Origin: Brasilonema sp. CT11
Lineage (GTDB): Bacteria; Cyanobacteriota; Cyanobacteriia; Cyanobacteriales; Nostocaceae
Assembly (NCBI RefSeq): GCF_017982655.1
Contig: NZ_JABXYX010000026.1
Span: forward strand, 18,815-82,814
Direction of reading: 5' to 3'
DNA: 64,000 nt
Part shown: in pieces, positions 37,454 to 45,261 of the stretch
How positions within the stretch are numbered: the stretch's first letter is position 1
Layout of the letters: each line of letters begins with the position of its first letter
Program-made: the position numbers and the translations under genes
Notes under the pieces: generated by a model
Seen by the model: the letters and a program-made list of their open reading frames with translations, nothing else
The model's database searches: none
Told to the model about the DNA's origin: nothing

Positions 37454-38374
37454 TGCTCTACTATAAAGGTTTTAACTTACTTATAGAATAAATTTTTTTG
37501 AAAAAATCTGACATGTTTCCCATAATCAAACTATTACTAGTTAACTCTGAAGATGCACAGGGAACGCTTAACAGGGAACACTTCGACCGCGCTCAGTGCA
37601 TCGCAGGAAACAGGGAACAGGCAAGAAGAGAAAGAGTGTTTCTTTCATTCGTAGCGGGTTGCGATACGCCTAGCAGCGTCTCTTGCTTTGCGCGATACGC
37701 ACCTGCGATAAGCCGGAGGCTGATCGCAACCCGTGGGGCGGGCTTAAGAAGTAGATTTTATAACCCTTATACAGCAGGGCTTTCACCAAAGCTAACTAAT
37801 ACCAATTCAAAAAATGTTTGCGACAGATAACCCCACCCGCCCTATCCTTACAAACGTTGAGGTGTCGCTGAGGAATTTAACACAAGCCAAAAACTTGGTT
37901 TCTTTCATCTACTTACATAAGTTCTGAATCTATCCCAAGTGCGCTGATTTGTCACAGAAGCCTGAAATCCCTGTATGCACAGCTTGAGGTAGCGGTTGCA
38001 GTGAGAGTTTGTGTGTTATCTCAACGCAACTTAGTATTGTTTTGTAGCTTAAGAATTTACAATATCTTTATCAAAGTAGCAGTAAATTTAAAAGTTTATT
38101 TTGAGCTTAATCATTTACAATATCTTTATCAACCTTTGGTAGTTAATTGTGTTAGCTACCAGCCACATGTTTATGTATTTTTCGGAAATGCCGCGCTTCA
38201 GAATTGTGTAATTGCTATTTCCAAATTTGGTACTTAAGTTTGCACAAAAAGCGAATGACTTAGCTAGTTGCTTGCGTATATCGTATTAATTAAGCGAGGA
38301 GTTGAGCAGCCAAAAAGAGGCAATCAACGACAAGCGACAAGTCAATCCAACACAAACTTAAGAGGTTTTCAACC
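37454..38374. repeat. Intergenic region with palindrome and paired 29-bp direct repeats
   Basis: 37655-37665 (CGGGTTGCGAT) pairs with 37723-37733 (ATCGCAACCCG), enclosing another GCGATAAGCCGGAGG repeat piece; a frame at 37498-37830 passes through these repeats and is not a gene. 38046-38074 and 38104-38132 are 29-bp direct repeats (AGCTTAA, two variable bases, TTTACAATATCTTTATCAA) spaced 58 bp centre to centre, ~240 bp upstream of the first peptide gene. Confidence 0.6.
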
Positions 38375-38593
38375 ATGTCTAACGAAATTCTTTTCACCGA
38401 TTTGTCTGTAGAGGAACAAGAAGTTGCAGCTGGTGGTGCAGGAGCTTACATAAGCCAATACCAAAATTTCTATGATAACCTCTACTTCAACCCCTTATAC
38501 ATTAGTAATGGTCCTAACGGTAGCTACCTTTCCTTCCAAGGTTTCTCAAGAAACACTAGCTCGAATGTTTCTGCTACCGCAAATTTTCCCTAG
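38375..38593 (+). CDS. Double-glycine leader peptide, bacteriocin-like precursor 1
   Basis: 72 residues. The leader MSNEILFTDLSVEEQEVAAGG has the ELSxEEQExxxGG pattern cut by C39 peptidases after Gly-Gly. The predicted exported part (about 51 residues, starting AGAYISQYQNFYDNLYF) has no Cys and is rich in Tyr, Phe, Asn and Ser, so a lanthipeptide-type ring is not possible. AAGAGG lies nine bases before the ATG. A C39 ABC transporter gene follows at 39630. Likely an exported peptide: bacteriocin-like, signal or surface; activity unknown. Confidence 0.8.
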   Translation: MSNEILFTDLSVEEQEVAAGGAGAYISQYQNFYDNLYFNPLYISNGPNGSYLSFQGFSRNTSSNVSATANFP

Positions 38594-38769
38594 TTAATTC
38601 AATAAATTGAATTACCGGGAGAGAAATTCTAGAGTTTCCCCTAACCTCTCATTTTACATAAACTGATTTTCTGCTCAGTGTGTAAGTAAGATAAGTTAGG
38701 TGGAGTAAAACTTTGGAATCCTCTATCGAATTCTGCCTACATCCACATGGATTTTTATCCTGACATCAG

Positions 38770-38797
38770 TTAGCTGTTAACTTTAGTTAACAGCTAA
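38770..38797. terminator. Perfect hairpin between the peptide genes
   Basis: TTAGCTGTTAA (38770-38780), 6-base loop, TTAACAGCTAA (38787-38797). No T tract, so it may attenuate or stabilise the first peptide mRNA instead of ending it. Confidence 0.4.
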
Positions 38798-38874
38798 TTG
38801 GCTGACAAAACTAGAAGCACGCTACCGCCATTACCTACCATGTACATCAGTCCGGACTGATAGCTAAGATTGGT

Positions 38875-38985
38875 TCAAACTGACTCAAAACGCAAGTTTT
38901 CGAGTAAGTTTCGACGAGCTTTAGCCACAAGGTGAGCCAATTTATTTACTCGTGCAATGGCGGTGTAGCAGTCAGGTTTGAGACT
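38875..38985 (-). pseudogene. Possible transposase C-terminal remnant
   Basis: On the minus strand a frame of ~36 codons reads protein-like (KPDCYTAIARVNKLAHLVAK, then ARRNLLENLRFESV and stop), in the style of a transposase tail. It is closed by a stop upstream, so it is at most a fragment. Its family is not identified. It lies between the two peptide genes. Confidence 0.3.
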
Positions 38986-39137
38986 TTTTCAATATAGCGT
39001 CACAATTTAACGCTAGTAACAATGCCCACCATTTCTGTATATGCTGGGTATTATCCGTGATTCTAAAGTCTAACTAATTTTTTTGTGTTCACGGAGTTGT
39101 TAACTCTTAGAAACTGCTGACTCGCAAAGTTAATACT

Positions 39138-39437
39138 ATGTCTGACAAAATAAAACCATACAACTCCGAATTACTAATACATTTATCTGAGCAGGAACAG
39201 GAGGTTGTGTCTGGCGGACGTTCATCTTTCTTACAATTCACAAACATAAATAGTTATGCAGAATCTCAGATTTCAGTGGGTGACGTTTCCATCAGCCAAA
39301 AATCTGCATATACATTGACACAACTTACCTTGGGATTGGATTTTTCTTCTGGAGGTAGTAAAGGTCGCAAAGGTAGTTCAAGAGGTTGGAGTGACAGAGA
39401 TTTATTATATTTCGTACTGAGGTCTCTTTTTTCTTAA
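39138..39437 (+). CDS. Double-glycine leader peptide, bacteriocin-like precursor 2
   Basis: 99 residues. The leader SELLIHLSEQEQEVVSGG ends in Gly-Gly, parallel to peptide 1. The core (~71 residues, RSSFLQFTNINSYAESQIS onward) lacks Cys, has a Thr/Leu-rich stretch (TLTQLTLGLDF) and a basic Gly/Ser/Lys/Arg segment (GGSKGRKGSSRGWSDRD), then a hydrophobic end. The core is unlike that of peptide 1, so these are not simple duplicates. It is 193 bp before the transporter gene that should process it. No clear ribosome-binding site. Confidence 0.75.
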   Translation: MSDKIKPYNSELLIHLSEQEQEVVSGGRSSFLQFTNINSYAESQISVGDVSISQKSAYTLTQLTLGLDFSSGGSKGRKGSSRGWSDRDLLYFVLRSLFS

Positions 39438-39629
39438 AGATGTTTGATGTATTTGTTGACATCGGCACACTCAAAACTGTTAGTTCATCTAACAGCAGTA
39501 GTTAGAAATAGCATATATATTTCTAGTGATGCTTTTTTCACTTACGAATATAGAAATCAGGGCAAGGGTTCTGGGTTTGTCAATAATCCACGACTAAAAA
39601 TCGATGGGTTATTCTAGCCCGCTCTCTCA

Positions 39630-41789
39630 TTGACAGTTATGAAATATCCTCACGTTTTACAACATAGTGAAGAAGATTGCGGTGCAGCTTGTTTAGCTTC
39701 GATAGCCAAACATTATGGACGTACTTTTACTGTAAATCATATCCGTGAAGCCGTAGGTACTGGACAATTAGGTACAACTTTATTGGGGTTAAGGCGAGGA
39801 GCAGAAACACTTGGGTTTAATGCTCGTCCAGTCAAAACTTCTCCCGAATTGTTGGATCGGATAAAAGAAGCGCCCCTTCCAGCAATTATTCACTGGAGGG
39901 GAAATCATTGGGTTGTACTATATGGTAAGAAAGGCAAAAAATGTGTCGTCGCCGATCCTGCTGTAGGAATTCGTTATCTCTCTAAACAAGATTTAGCAGA
40001 GGGTTGGACAGATTGGTTGATGCTGTTATTGGAACCAGATCCAATACGCTTTTTTGCTCAAGAGAATGATCAAGTTGGTGGGTTTTGGCGTTTCTTCAAG
40101 CGCGTTTGGACTTTTCGCTCAATTCTGGCGCAAGCTTTCCCCTTAAACCTCATCTTGGGACTACTCTCTTTAGCTTCGCCTTTTCTGCTGCAAATCCTCA
40201 CTGATGATGTACTGGTTCGCGGTGACACAAAGCTCCTCACAACTGTAGCAATTTGTGTGGTTGTGATGCATTTTATTTCCAGCAGCCTTTCTTATGTCCA
40301 GTCTCATTTAATCGCTCACTTTGCCCAACGTTTGCAACTAGGGTTAGTTCTGGAATTTGGAAGATCTATTCTGCACTTACCTCTTTCTTATTATGAATCT
40401 CGTCGCAGTGGAGAAATCGTTAGCCGTCTGCGGGATATTGACCAGATTAATCAGTTAGTTGCTCAAATCATTGTTGGTTTACCCAGTCAATTTTTTATTG
40501 CGCTGGTTTCTTTTGCTTTCATGGTTTTTTATAGCTGGAAACTGACGTTAGTGGCTGTATTGATTGCTGTGGTTATGTCAATATCTACAGTGATATTCCA
40601 GCCTACTTTGCAGCAAAAAACTCGTGAACTTTTAGTCACAGAAGCAGAAACACAAGGCGTTTTAGTAGAAACTTTTAAAGGCGCACTGACCCTCAAAACG
40701 ACGACAGCAACACCACAATTTTGGGATGAATTTCAAAGCAAATTTGGTCGTCTTGCCAGCCTGACATTACGCACAATTCAGATTAGCATTATCAATCACA
40801 CTTTCTCTGGCTTAGTTTCTGCAGTTGGAAGTGTTATTTTGCTCTGGTGCGGTGGGAATTTGGTGATTAACCCAGCGGAAAATTTGAGTATTGGACAACT
40901 CTTTGCCTTTAACTCAATGAATGGTAACTTTCTAGGCTTGATTGCCAGTCTTATCAGTTTTGTCGATGAATTTACTCGTGCAAAAACGGCAACTCAACGC
41001 TTAACAGAAGTTATAGATACCACCCCAGAAAATAAAGGCGATGGGAAAAGACCTTTCGCTAATCTTCCTGGAGATGCTGACATTGTTTGTACAGATGTGA
41101 ACTTTCACTATGCTGGTCGGCTTGACTTGCTACAGGACTTTTCACTAACAATTCCCGGTGGTAAAGTTATCGCCCTTATCGGTAAGTCTGGTTGTGGGAA
41201 AAGTTCTTTGGCTAAGGTGATTGCTAGTTTATATCCACTGGAATCTGGCAATATCCGCATTGGAATTTATAACCTGAATGATCTTTCTCTTGATTGTCTA
41301 CGTCAGCAGGTAATTCTTGTTCCCCAAGATGCTCATTTTTGGAGCCGTTCTATTGTAGAAAACTTTCGCTTAGGAACGCCCTACGTTACTTTTGAGCAGA
41401 TTGTTAGAGCTTGTGAAATTGCTCATGCTGATGATTTTATTAGTAGACTTCCTGAGAAATATCAAACTATTTTGGGAGAATTTGGCGCAAATATCTCAGG
41501 TGGACAACGTCAACGATTGGCGATCGCACGAGCCATTGTCACAGATCCACCAATCCTGATTTTAGATGAATCTACTTCTGGACTAGATCCAGTGAGTGAA
41601 GCACAGGTGCTAGATAGATTGTTTGAGCACCGTCGCGGTAAAACGACAATTTTGATTACCCACCGTCCCAAGATAGTTAATCGCGCTGATTGGATTGTCC
41701 TGTTGGATCAGGGTAAGTTAAAACTTCAAGGTTCTTTGGAGGAGCTACATTCCAAATCAGGGGATCATATGGATTTTTTAATTCCTTGA
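39630..41789 (+). CDS. Peptidase-containing ABC transporter (C39-TM-NBD)
   Basis: 719 residues. N-terminal C39 protease domain with catalytic Cys (HSEEDCGAACLASIAKHYG), His (IHWRGNHWVVLYG) and Asp (VVADPAVG). Then six transmembrane helices (residues ~165-450). The C-terminal nucleotide-binding domain has Walker A IGKSGCGKSSLAK, signature NISGGQRQRLAIARA, Walker B PILILDESTSG and the H-loop ITHRP. Such transporters cut Gly-Gly leaders and export the peptide. The two leader peptides upstream and the HlyD adaptor downstream complete a type I-like export route. It can act alone in one membrane; here the HlyD implies passage across the outer membrane. Confidence 0.95.
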   Translation: MTVMKYPHVLQHSEEDCGAACLASIAKHYGRTFTVNHIREAVGTGQLGTTLLGLRRGAETLGFNARPVKTSPELLDRIKEAPLPAIIHWRGNHWVVLYGKKGKKCVVADPAVGIRYLSKQDLAEGWTDWLMLLLEPDPIRFFAQENDQVGGFWRFFKRVWTFRSILAQAFPLNLILGLLSLASPFLLQILTDDVLVRGDTKLLTTVAICVVVMHFISSSLSYVQSHLIAHFAQRLQLGLVLEFGRSILHLPLSYYESRRSGEIVSRLRDIDQINQLVAQIIVGLPSQFFIALVSFAFMVFYSWKLTLVAVLIAVVMSISTVIFQPTLQQKTRELLVTEAETQGVLVETFKGALTLKTTTATPQFWDEFQSKFGRLASLTLRTIQISIINHTFSGLVSAVGSVILLWCGGNLVINPAENLSIGQLFAFNSMNGNFLGLIASLISFVDEFTRAKTATQRLTEVIDTTPENKGDGKRPFANLPGDADIVCTDVNFHYAGRLDLLQDFSLTIPGGKVIALIGKSGCGKSSLAKVIASLYPLESGNIRIGIYNLNDLSLDCLRQQVILVPQDAHFWSRSIVENFRLGTPYVTFEQIVRACEIAHADDFISRLPEKYQTILGEFGANISGGQRQRLAIARAIVTDPPILILDESTSGLDPVSEAQVLDRLFEHRRGKTTILITHRPKIVNRADWIVLLDQGKLKLQGSLEELHSKSGDHMDFLIP

Positions 41790-41901
41790 AATGGGGAATA
41801 GGGATTGTTAGTTGTTGTCCTAACCACTCTTGAAATCAGTGAACAGTGAACAGTAAACAGTGAAAACTGCTAACTGATAACTGAGGACTGGTAACTAATA
41901 A

Positions 41902-41956
41902 CCCTTCGGGTTCGCAGTCGCCTACGGAGGGAGACCCTCCTGCAGCGCTGGCTCAC
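41902..41956 (+). repeat. Intergenic copy of the GCAGTCGCCTACGGAGGG repeat
   Basis: A ~55-bp palindromic-type repeat (CCCTTCGGGTTCGCAGTCGC to GCAGCGCTGGCTCAC) inside a heptamer-like AACAGTGAAC/GATAACTG-rich spacer. It is the intergenic relative of the 57-bp insert in the WD40 gene at 57855-57911. Confidence 0.75.
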
Positions 41957-41982
41957 TGATAACTGATAACTGGTGATAATAT

Positions 41983-43389
41983 ATGCTCTACACCCACAAT
42001 CAAAAACTCCTCCCTAGTATTCAAACTGACGAGTTTCTTCCCCCTATTAGTCCCTGGACATCAATGGCTGGAATGTTTCTTGTTGGGACTGTTGGTACTG
42101 CAATTGGCGTATCTTCATGGGTGAAATACAATGTCACGGTGAAAGCCCCTGCAACTGTGCGTCCTGTGGGAGACACCCGACTGGTGCAGCCGGAAATGGA
42201 AGGTACTGTTAAAAGTATCCTTGTCAAAGAAAATCAGCTTGTTAAGCAGGGAGATGCGATCGCTCGCCTTGATGATGAGCAACTACTCATCAAAAAGAGC
42301 CAGTTGCAAGGTAATCTCGAACAAGGTAAGTTACAACTCATTCAAATGTATGCCCAAATTAAGAGTTTAGAAGTTCAGATTCTGGCTGAAAAGAGAGTTA
42401 TAGACAGAACAGTTGCTTCTGCTAAAGCAGATTTTGAACGCAATCAACGGGAGTATCAAGAACGTCAAATTACAACAACAAACGAATTACTAGTAGCACA
42501 AGCAAGTTTGGAAAAAGCACAGACGGATGTGGAAAAAGCTCATGCTGATTTAGAGTTTGCTAAAGTAGATAGCGATCGATACAAACAGCTTTCAGAAATC
42601 GGAGCGATCGCTCGGCGTGAATTTGAACAGAAAAAACTCGCTGTTGAGCAGGTAAAAGCAATATTAGAGGGTGAACAAAAAGCTGTTGACATTGCTAAAG
42701 CTAGGGTGAAATCAGCCGAAGCTGCACTCAATCCCAGTACAGCAATGATTAAGATTGCCTCTGAACGTATTGCCCAAGAAACTGCCAAAGGTGAATCAAC
42801 TATTGCCACTTTGAGAAGAGAAAGAGAAGCTTTAAAGCAGCGGCAAGTTGAAGTGCAAAGTCAACTCAACCAATCTCAAAAAGAAATTCAACAACTTGAT
42901 ACTCAATTAAAAAGTAGCATTGTTCGTGCTACAAGTGACGGAACCATTCTCAAGCTAAACTTACGAAACCCTGGTCAAGTAGTACGACCGGGCGAAGCAA
43001 TTGCTGAAATTGTACCTCAGAATGCTCCACTGGTTATCAAAACAATGGTTTCTGCTGCTGATATTAAAAAAGTCGAAGTTGGTCAAAAAGTACAACTGCG
43101 AGTTGATGCTTGTCCCTATCCGGATTATGGTACTCTCAATGGTGTTGTCAGCGCCATTTCTCCAGACGCAATTACACCTCAAGCTAACAATACAGGTAGC
43201 ACAACTGGAACAACGCCTGCTGTTGGCTATTTTGAAGCTACAGTTAAACCCCAGGCGCTAAAATTTGGTCAACATCAGCATCAGTGCTCTATTCAAGCAG
43301 GAATGGATGCCAAAGCTGATATTATTTCCAAAGAAGAAACAGCCTTGCAATTCTTGCTGAGAAAAGCGAGGCTAATAACAGATTTATGA
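41983..43389 (+). CDS. HlyD-family periplasmic adaptor
   Basis: 468 residues. Short cytoplasmic N-terminus, one membrane helix (MAGMFLVGTVGTAIGVSSWV), a split biotinyl-lipoyl domain (VRPVGDTRLVQPEMEGTVKS at the left, VRATSDGTILKLNLRNPGQV at the right), a long coiled-coil hairpin (residues ~105-310) and a beta-barrel domain (VSAADIKKVEVGQKVQLRVD). These proteins link the inner-membrane transporter to a TolC-type channel. It lies 193 bp downstream of the C39 transporter, same strand, with a strong terminator 20 bases later. No TolC gene is nearby. Confidence 0.92.
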   Translation: MLYTHNQKLLPSIQTDEFLPPISPWTSMAGMFLVGTVGTAIGVSSWVKYNVTVKAPATVRPVGDTRLVQPEMEGTVKSILVKENQLVKQGDAIARLDDEQLLIKKSQLQGNLEQGKLQLIQMYAQIKSLEVQILAEKRVIDRTVASAKADFERNQREYQERQITTTNELLVAQASLEKAQTDVEKAHADLEFAKVDSDRYKQLSEIGAIARREFEQKKLAVEQVKAILEGEQKAVDIAKARVKSAEAALNPSTAMIKIASERIAQETAKGESTIATLRREREALKQRQVEVQSQLNQSQKEIQQLDTQLKSSIVRATSDGTILKLNLRNPGQVVRPGEAIAEIVPQNAPLVIKTMVSAADIKKVEVGQKVQLRVDACPYPDYGTLNGVVSAISPDAITPQANNTGSTTGTTPAVGYFEATVKPQALKFGQHQHQCSIQAGMDAKADIISKEETALQFLLRKARLITDL

Positions 43390-43409
43390 GATGCTCAGTA
43401 GGTAAAGCA

Positions 43410-43447
43410 AAGTCAGAAAAAGTACTTTTTCTGACTTTCTTTTTTTG
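43410..43447 (+). terminator. Strong Rho-independent terminator after the HlyD gene
   Basis: A perfect palindrome, AAGTCAGAAAAAGT / ACTTTTTCTGACTT (43410-43437), followed by TCTTTTTTT. It separates the export genes from the signalling genes. Confidence 0.88.
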
Positions 43448-43622
43448 GTTAACTCAAGTGCATTTACAATATATGTATTTTTTTGATGAATTTTTAGGAA
43501 ATAAAAATAGTATTTTTAAACAATTAAGTTGGCATAAATATACAATGTCTTACTTAGCTTTTATGTCTTAAAATTAAGACAATAAATAATTACAGTGGTC
43601 ACCCGTAGTCTACTTACTACGT

Positions 43623-44327
43623 ATGCAAATTATACTTGTCGTTGTCTGCATCATAATTTTCATTTGGTTTGTCAGGTCTTATTATAGAACTCAACATGCC
43701 TTGCAGTGGTGGTCTTGTAGGCAGTCTCTGAAACTTTTTCTAGAAGCAGAGATTATTCGGGACAATTTACTACAAGAATTTTTCACTATACGCCGCAGCC
43801 TAGAACTTTTACCAGTAGAAAATCAGGGGTTATCATTCTCCCAAACTCAAGAATGCTTAACTAAGACTAATAGTTTTCATCTATCCTTAGCACAATTGAG
43901 CGATCGCTTGTTCCCGGCATACCTTCAAGATAGCTTGCCATTGGCGATGGAGTCCACAATTGAACCGTGGGTACACTCCCATCCTCATCTCTATTTTGAT
44001 ATAGATATGCCTAAGAGTTGGCGACATGAGCCAGCCGAAACCAGTCTGATAGTTTTAAGAACCTTAGAAGAGTTACTAGCAATAACTGTGCCAGAAGTTG
44101 TGACTGAATTATGTATCTATATAAGCTTGAAACAACTGGGAAATCTTGGTCAACTTATGGTTAAAATTACTTATCCAGATGTATCTACACTTACCTTTTA
44201 TTCGAGTCTACCAGAATTAAGTTATCTTTGTGAAACTTTTCGATTCTTAACATCAGGAAAAACTTTTCGTCAAAGTAATAGTAACAGCGTTGCTTGGTAC
44301 TTCTGCTGGTCAGTACCAGTTTTATAG
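43623..44327 (+). CDS. Membrane protein resembling a degenerate histidine kinase
   Basis: 234 residues: one N-terminal membrane helix (IILVVVCIIIFIWFV), then a helical stretch EIIRDNLLQEFFTIRRSLEL and a region (IVLRTLEELLAITVPEVVTELCIYISLKQLG) that looks like the N-box helix and strand of an ATPase domain, compared with the CHASE2 kinase downstream (FLEEALCNVGKHALGLTRLEV). There is no phospho-acceptor His in the helix, no N-box Asn and no DxGxG, so it should not be an active kinase. It may be a pseudokinase or scaffold for the next two genes (inference). Its family is not identified with certainty. Confidence 0.55.
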   Translation: MQIILVVVCIIIFIWFVRSYYRTQHALQWWSCRQSLKLFLEAEIIRDNLLQEFFTIRRSLELLPVENQGLSFSQTQECLTKTNSFHLSLAQLSDRLFPAYLQDSLPLAMESTIEPWVHSHPHLYFDIDMPKSWRHEPAETSLIVLRTLEELLAITVPEVVTELCIYISLKQLGNLGQLMVKITYPDVSTLTFYSSLPELSYLCETFRFLTSGKTFRQSNSNSVAWYFCWSVPVL

Positions 44328-44457
44328 TTATAGCAGTTGCCACGTAGATTAGGACATAAACTAACGAGAAAATACGGAAATCACCAGACTTTCACACGTC
44401 TGTTAAGCGTTAAGCGCTCGGGTGCTCCCTACTCCCTACTATATTGTGAGGATGTTG

Positions 44458-45138
44458 ATGATGACTCAAGCTTTAATAGAGCAAGCATTATTAAAAATTC
44501 TTGTGGTTGATGACCATGAATCTGTTTTGGGGGGAACAATCTGGGTACTTAAGAGTAAGTACCCAGATGCTGAAATCATCACTGCTCAAACTGCTGAAAG
44601 TGTTCTAAATGTAGTGAATAGCTTGCAGCCTGATCTTGTTGTCATGGATCTTTCTATTCCAGAAAGCCTAGGGATGATAGCACGACCTGATACAGGTCTT
44701 CAACTGTTAAGGAATTTGATGACAAACTATCCTAACCTGAATCTGGTTGTTCAAAGCGCTCACGTCAAAACCCTCGTGCGGATTAGACCTGAAATTGATG
44801 CTCATAAAGGAGGCTTTACAGTTGCTGATAAAAGTCTCTCTAGCAACGAAATGTTGACTAGAGTTGACTGGGCATTACAGGGATTAACTCATACCAAAGA
44901 TATTAAAGGAACATTCGTAGGACTAGAAGTTAAACCAGAGTGGCTGCAAGTGCTGAGGTTAGCATTTGAAGAAGGATTACAAGATAAGGCGATCGCTGAA
45001 CGCCTGTGTGTTTCAGAACGGATGGTACGTCACTACTGGAGTAAACTGCAAGACGCTTTAGGCGTTTATCCTGAAGAAGGAAAAAATATCCGAATTCAGA
45101 CTGAAATGGGAGCAAGAGTTGAAGGATTCATTGATTGA
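44458..45138 (+). CDS. Response regulator with C-terminal HTH (NarL/LuxR-like)
   Basis: 226 residues from ATG 44458, six bases after GAGG (the ATG at 44461 is equally good; the frame opens at 44422). Receiver domain: ILVVDDHESVLGG with the acidic pair, phospho-acceptor Asp in LVVMDLSIPES, Ser/Thr-like VVQSAHV and Lys in VADKSLS. Output: a helix-turn-helix (EEGLQDKAIAERLCVSERMV, then RHYWSKLQDALG) of the GerE/LuxR kind, slightly divergent. It lies between the kinase-like gene and the CHASE2 kinase, so is probably its partner. Confidence 0.88.
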   Translation: MMTQALIEQALLKILVVDDHESVLGGTIWVLKSKYPDAEIITAQTAESVLNVVNSLQPDLVVMDLSIPESLGMIARPDTGLQLLRNLMTNYPNLNLVVQSAHVKTLVRIRPEIDAHKGGFTVADKSLSSNEMLTRVDWALQGLTHTKDIKGTFVGLEVKPEWLQVLRLAFEEGLQDKAIAERLCVSERMVRHYWSKLQDALGVYPEEGKNIRIQTEMGARVEGFID

Positions 45139-45204
45139 TAACTTATCTATATTTATTCTTTCAAAAAGATATTAATGAGTTCCGGAATTGAAATTAATAC
45201 TCAG

Positions 45205-45238
45205 TAATGGTTAACAAGGTTTCCCCTGTTAACCATTA
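45205..45238. terminator. 12-bp hairpin between response regulator and kinase
   Basis: TAATGGTTAACA (45205-45216), 10-base loop, TGTTAACCATTA (45227-45238), then an AT-rich run. It may reduce read-through from the regulator into the kinase gene. Confidence 0.5.
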
Positions 45239-45261
45239 CGAATTATTAATTTAATAAGCTC

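Noticed and set aside
37498..37830. A 110-codon frame
   Set aside because: It crosses palindromic repeats (including another ISRRL-type reading) and has no coding character.
43386..43571. A 61-codon frame after the HlyD gene, considered as a third peptide
   Set aside because: It spans the terminator and has no Gly-Gly leader.
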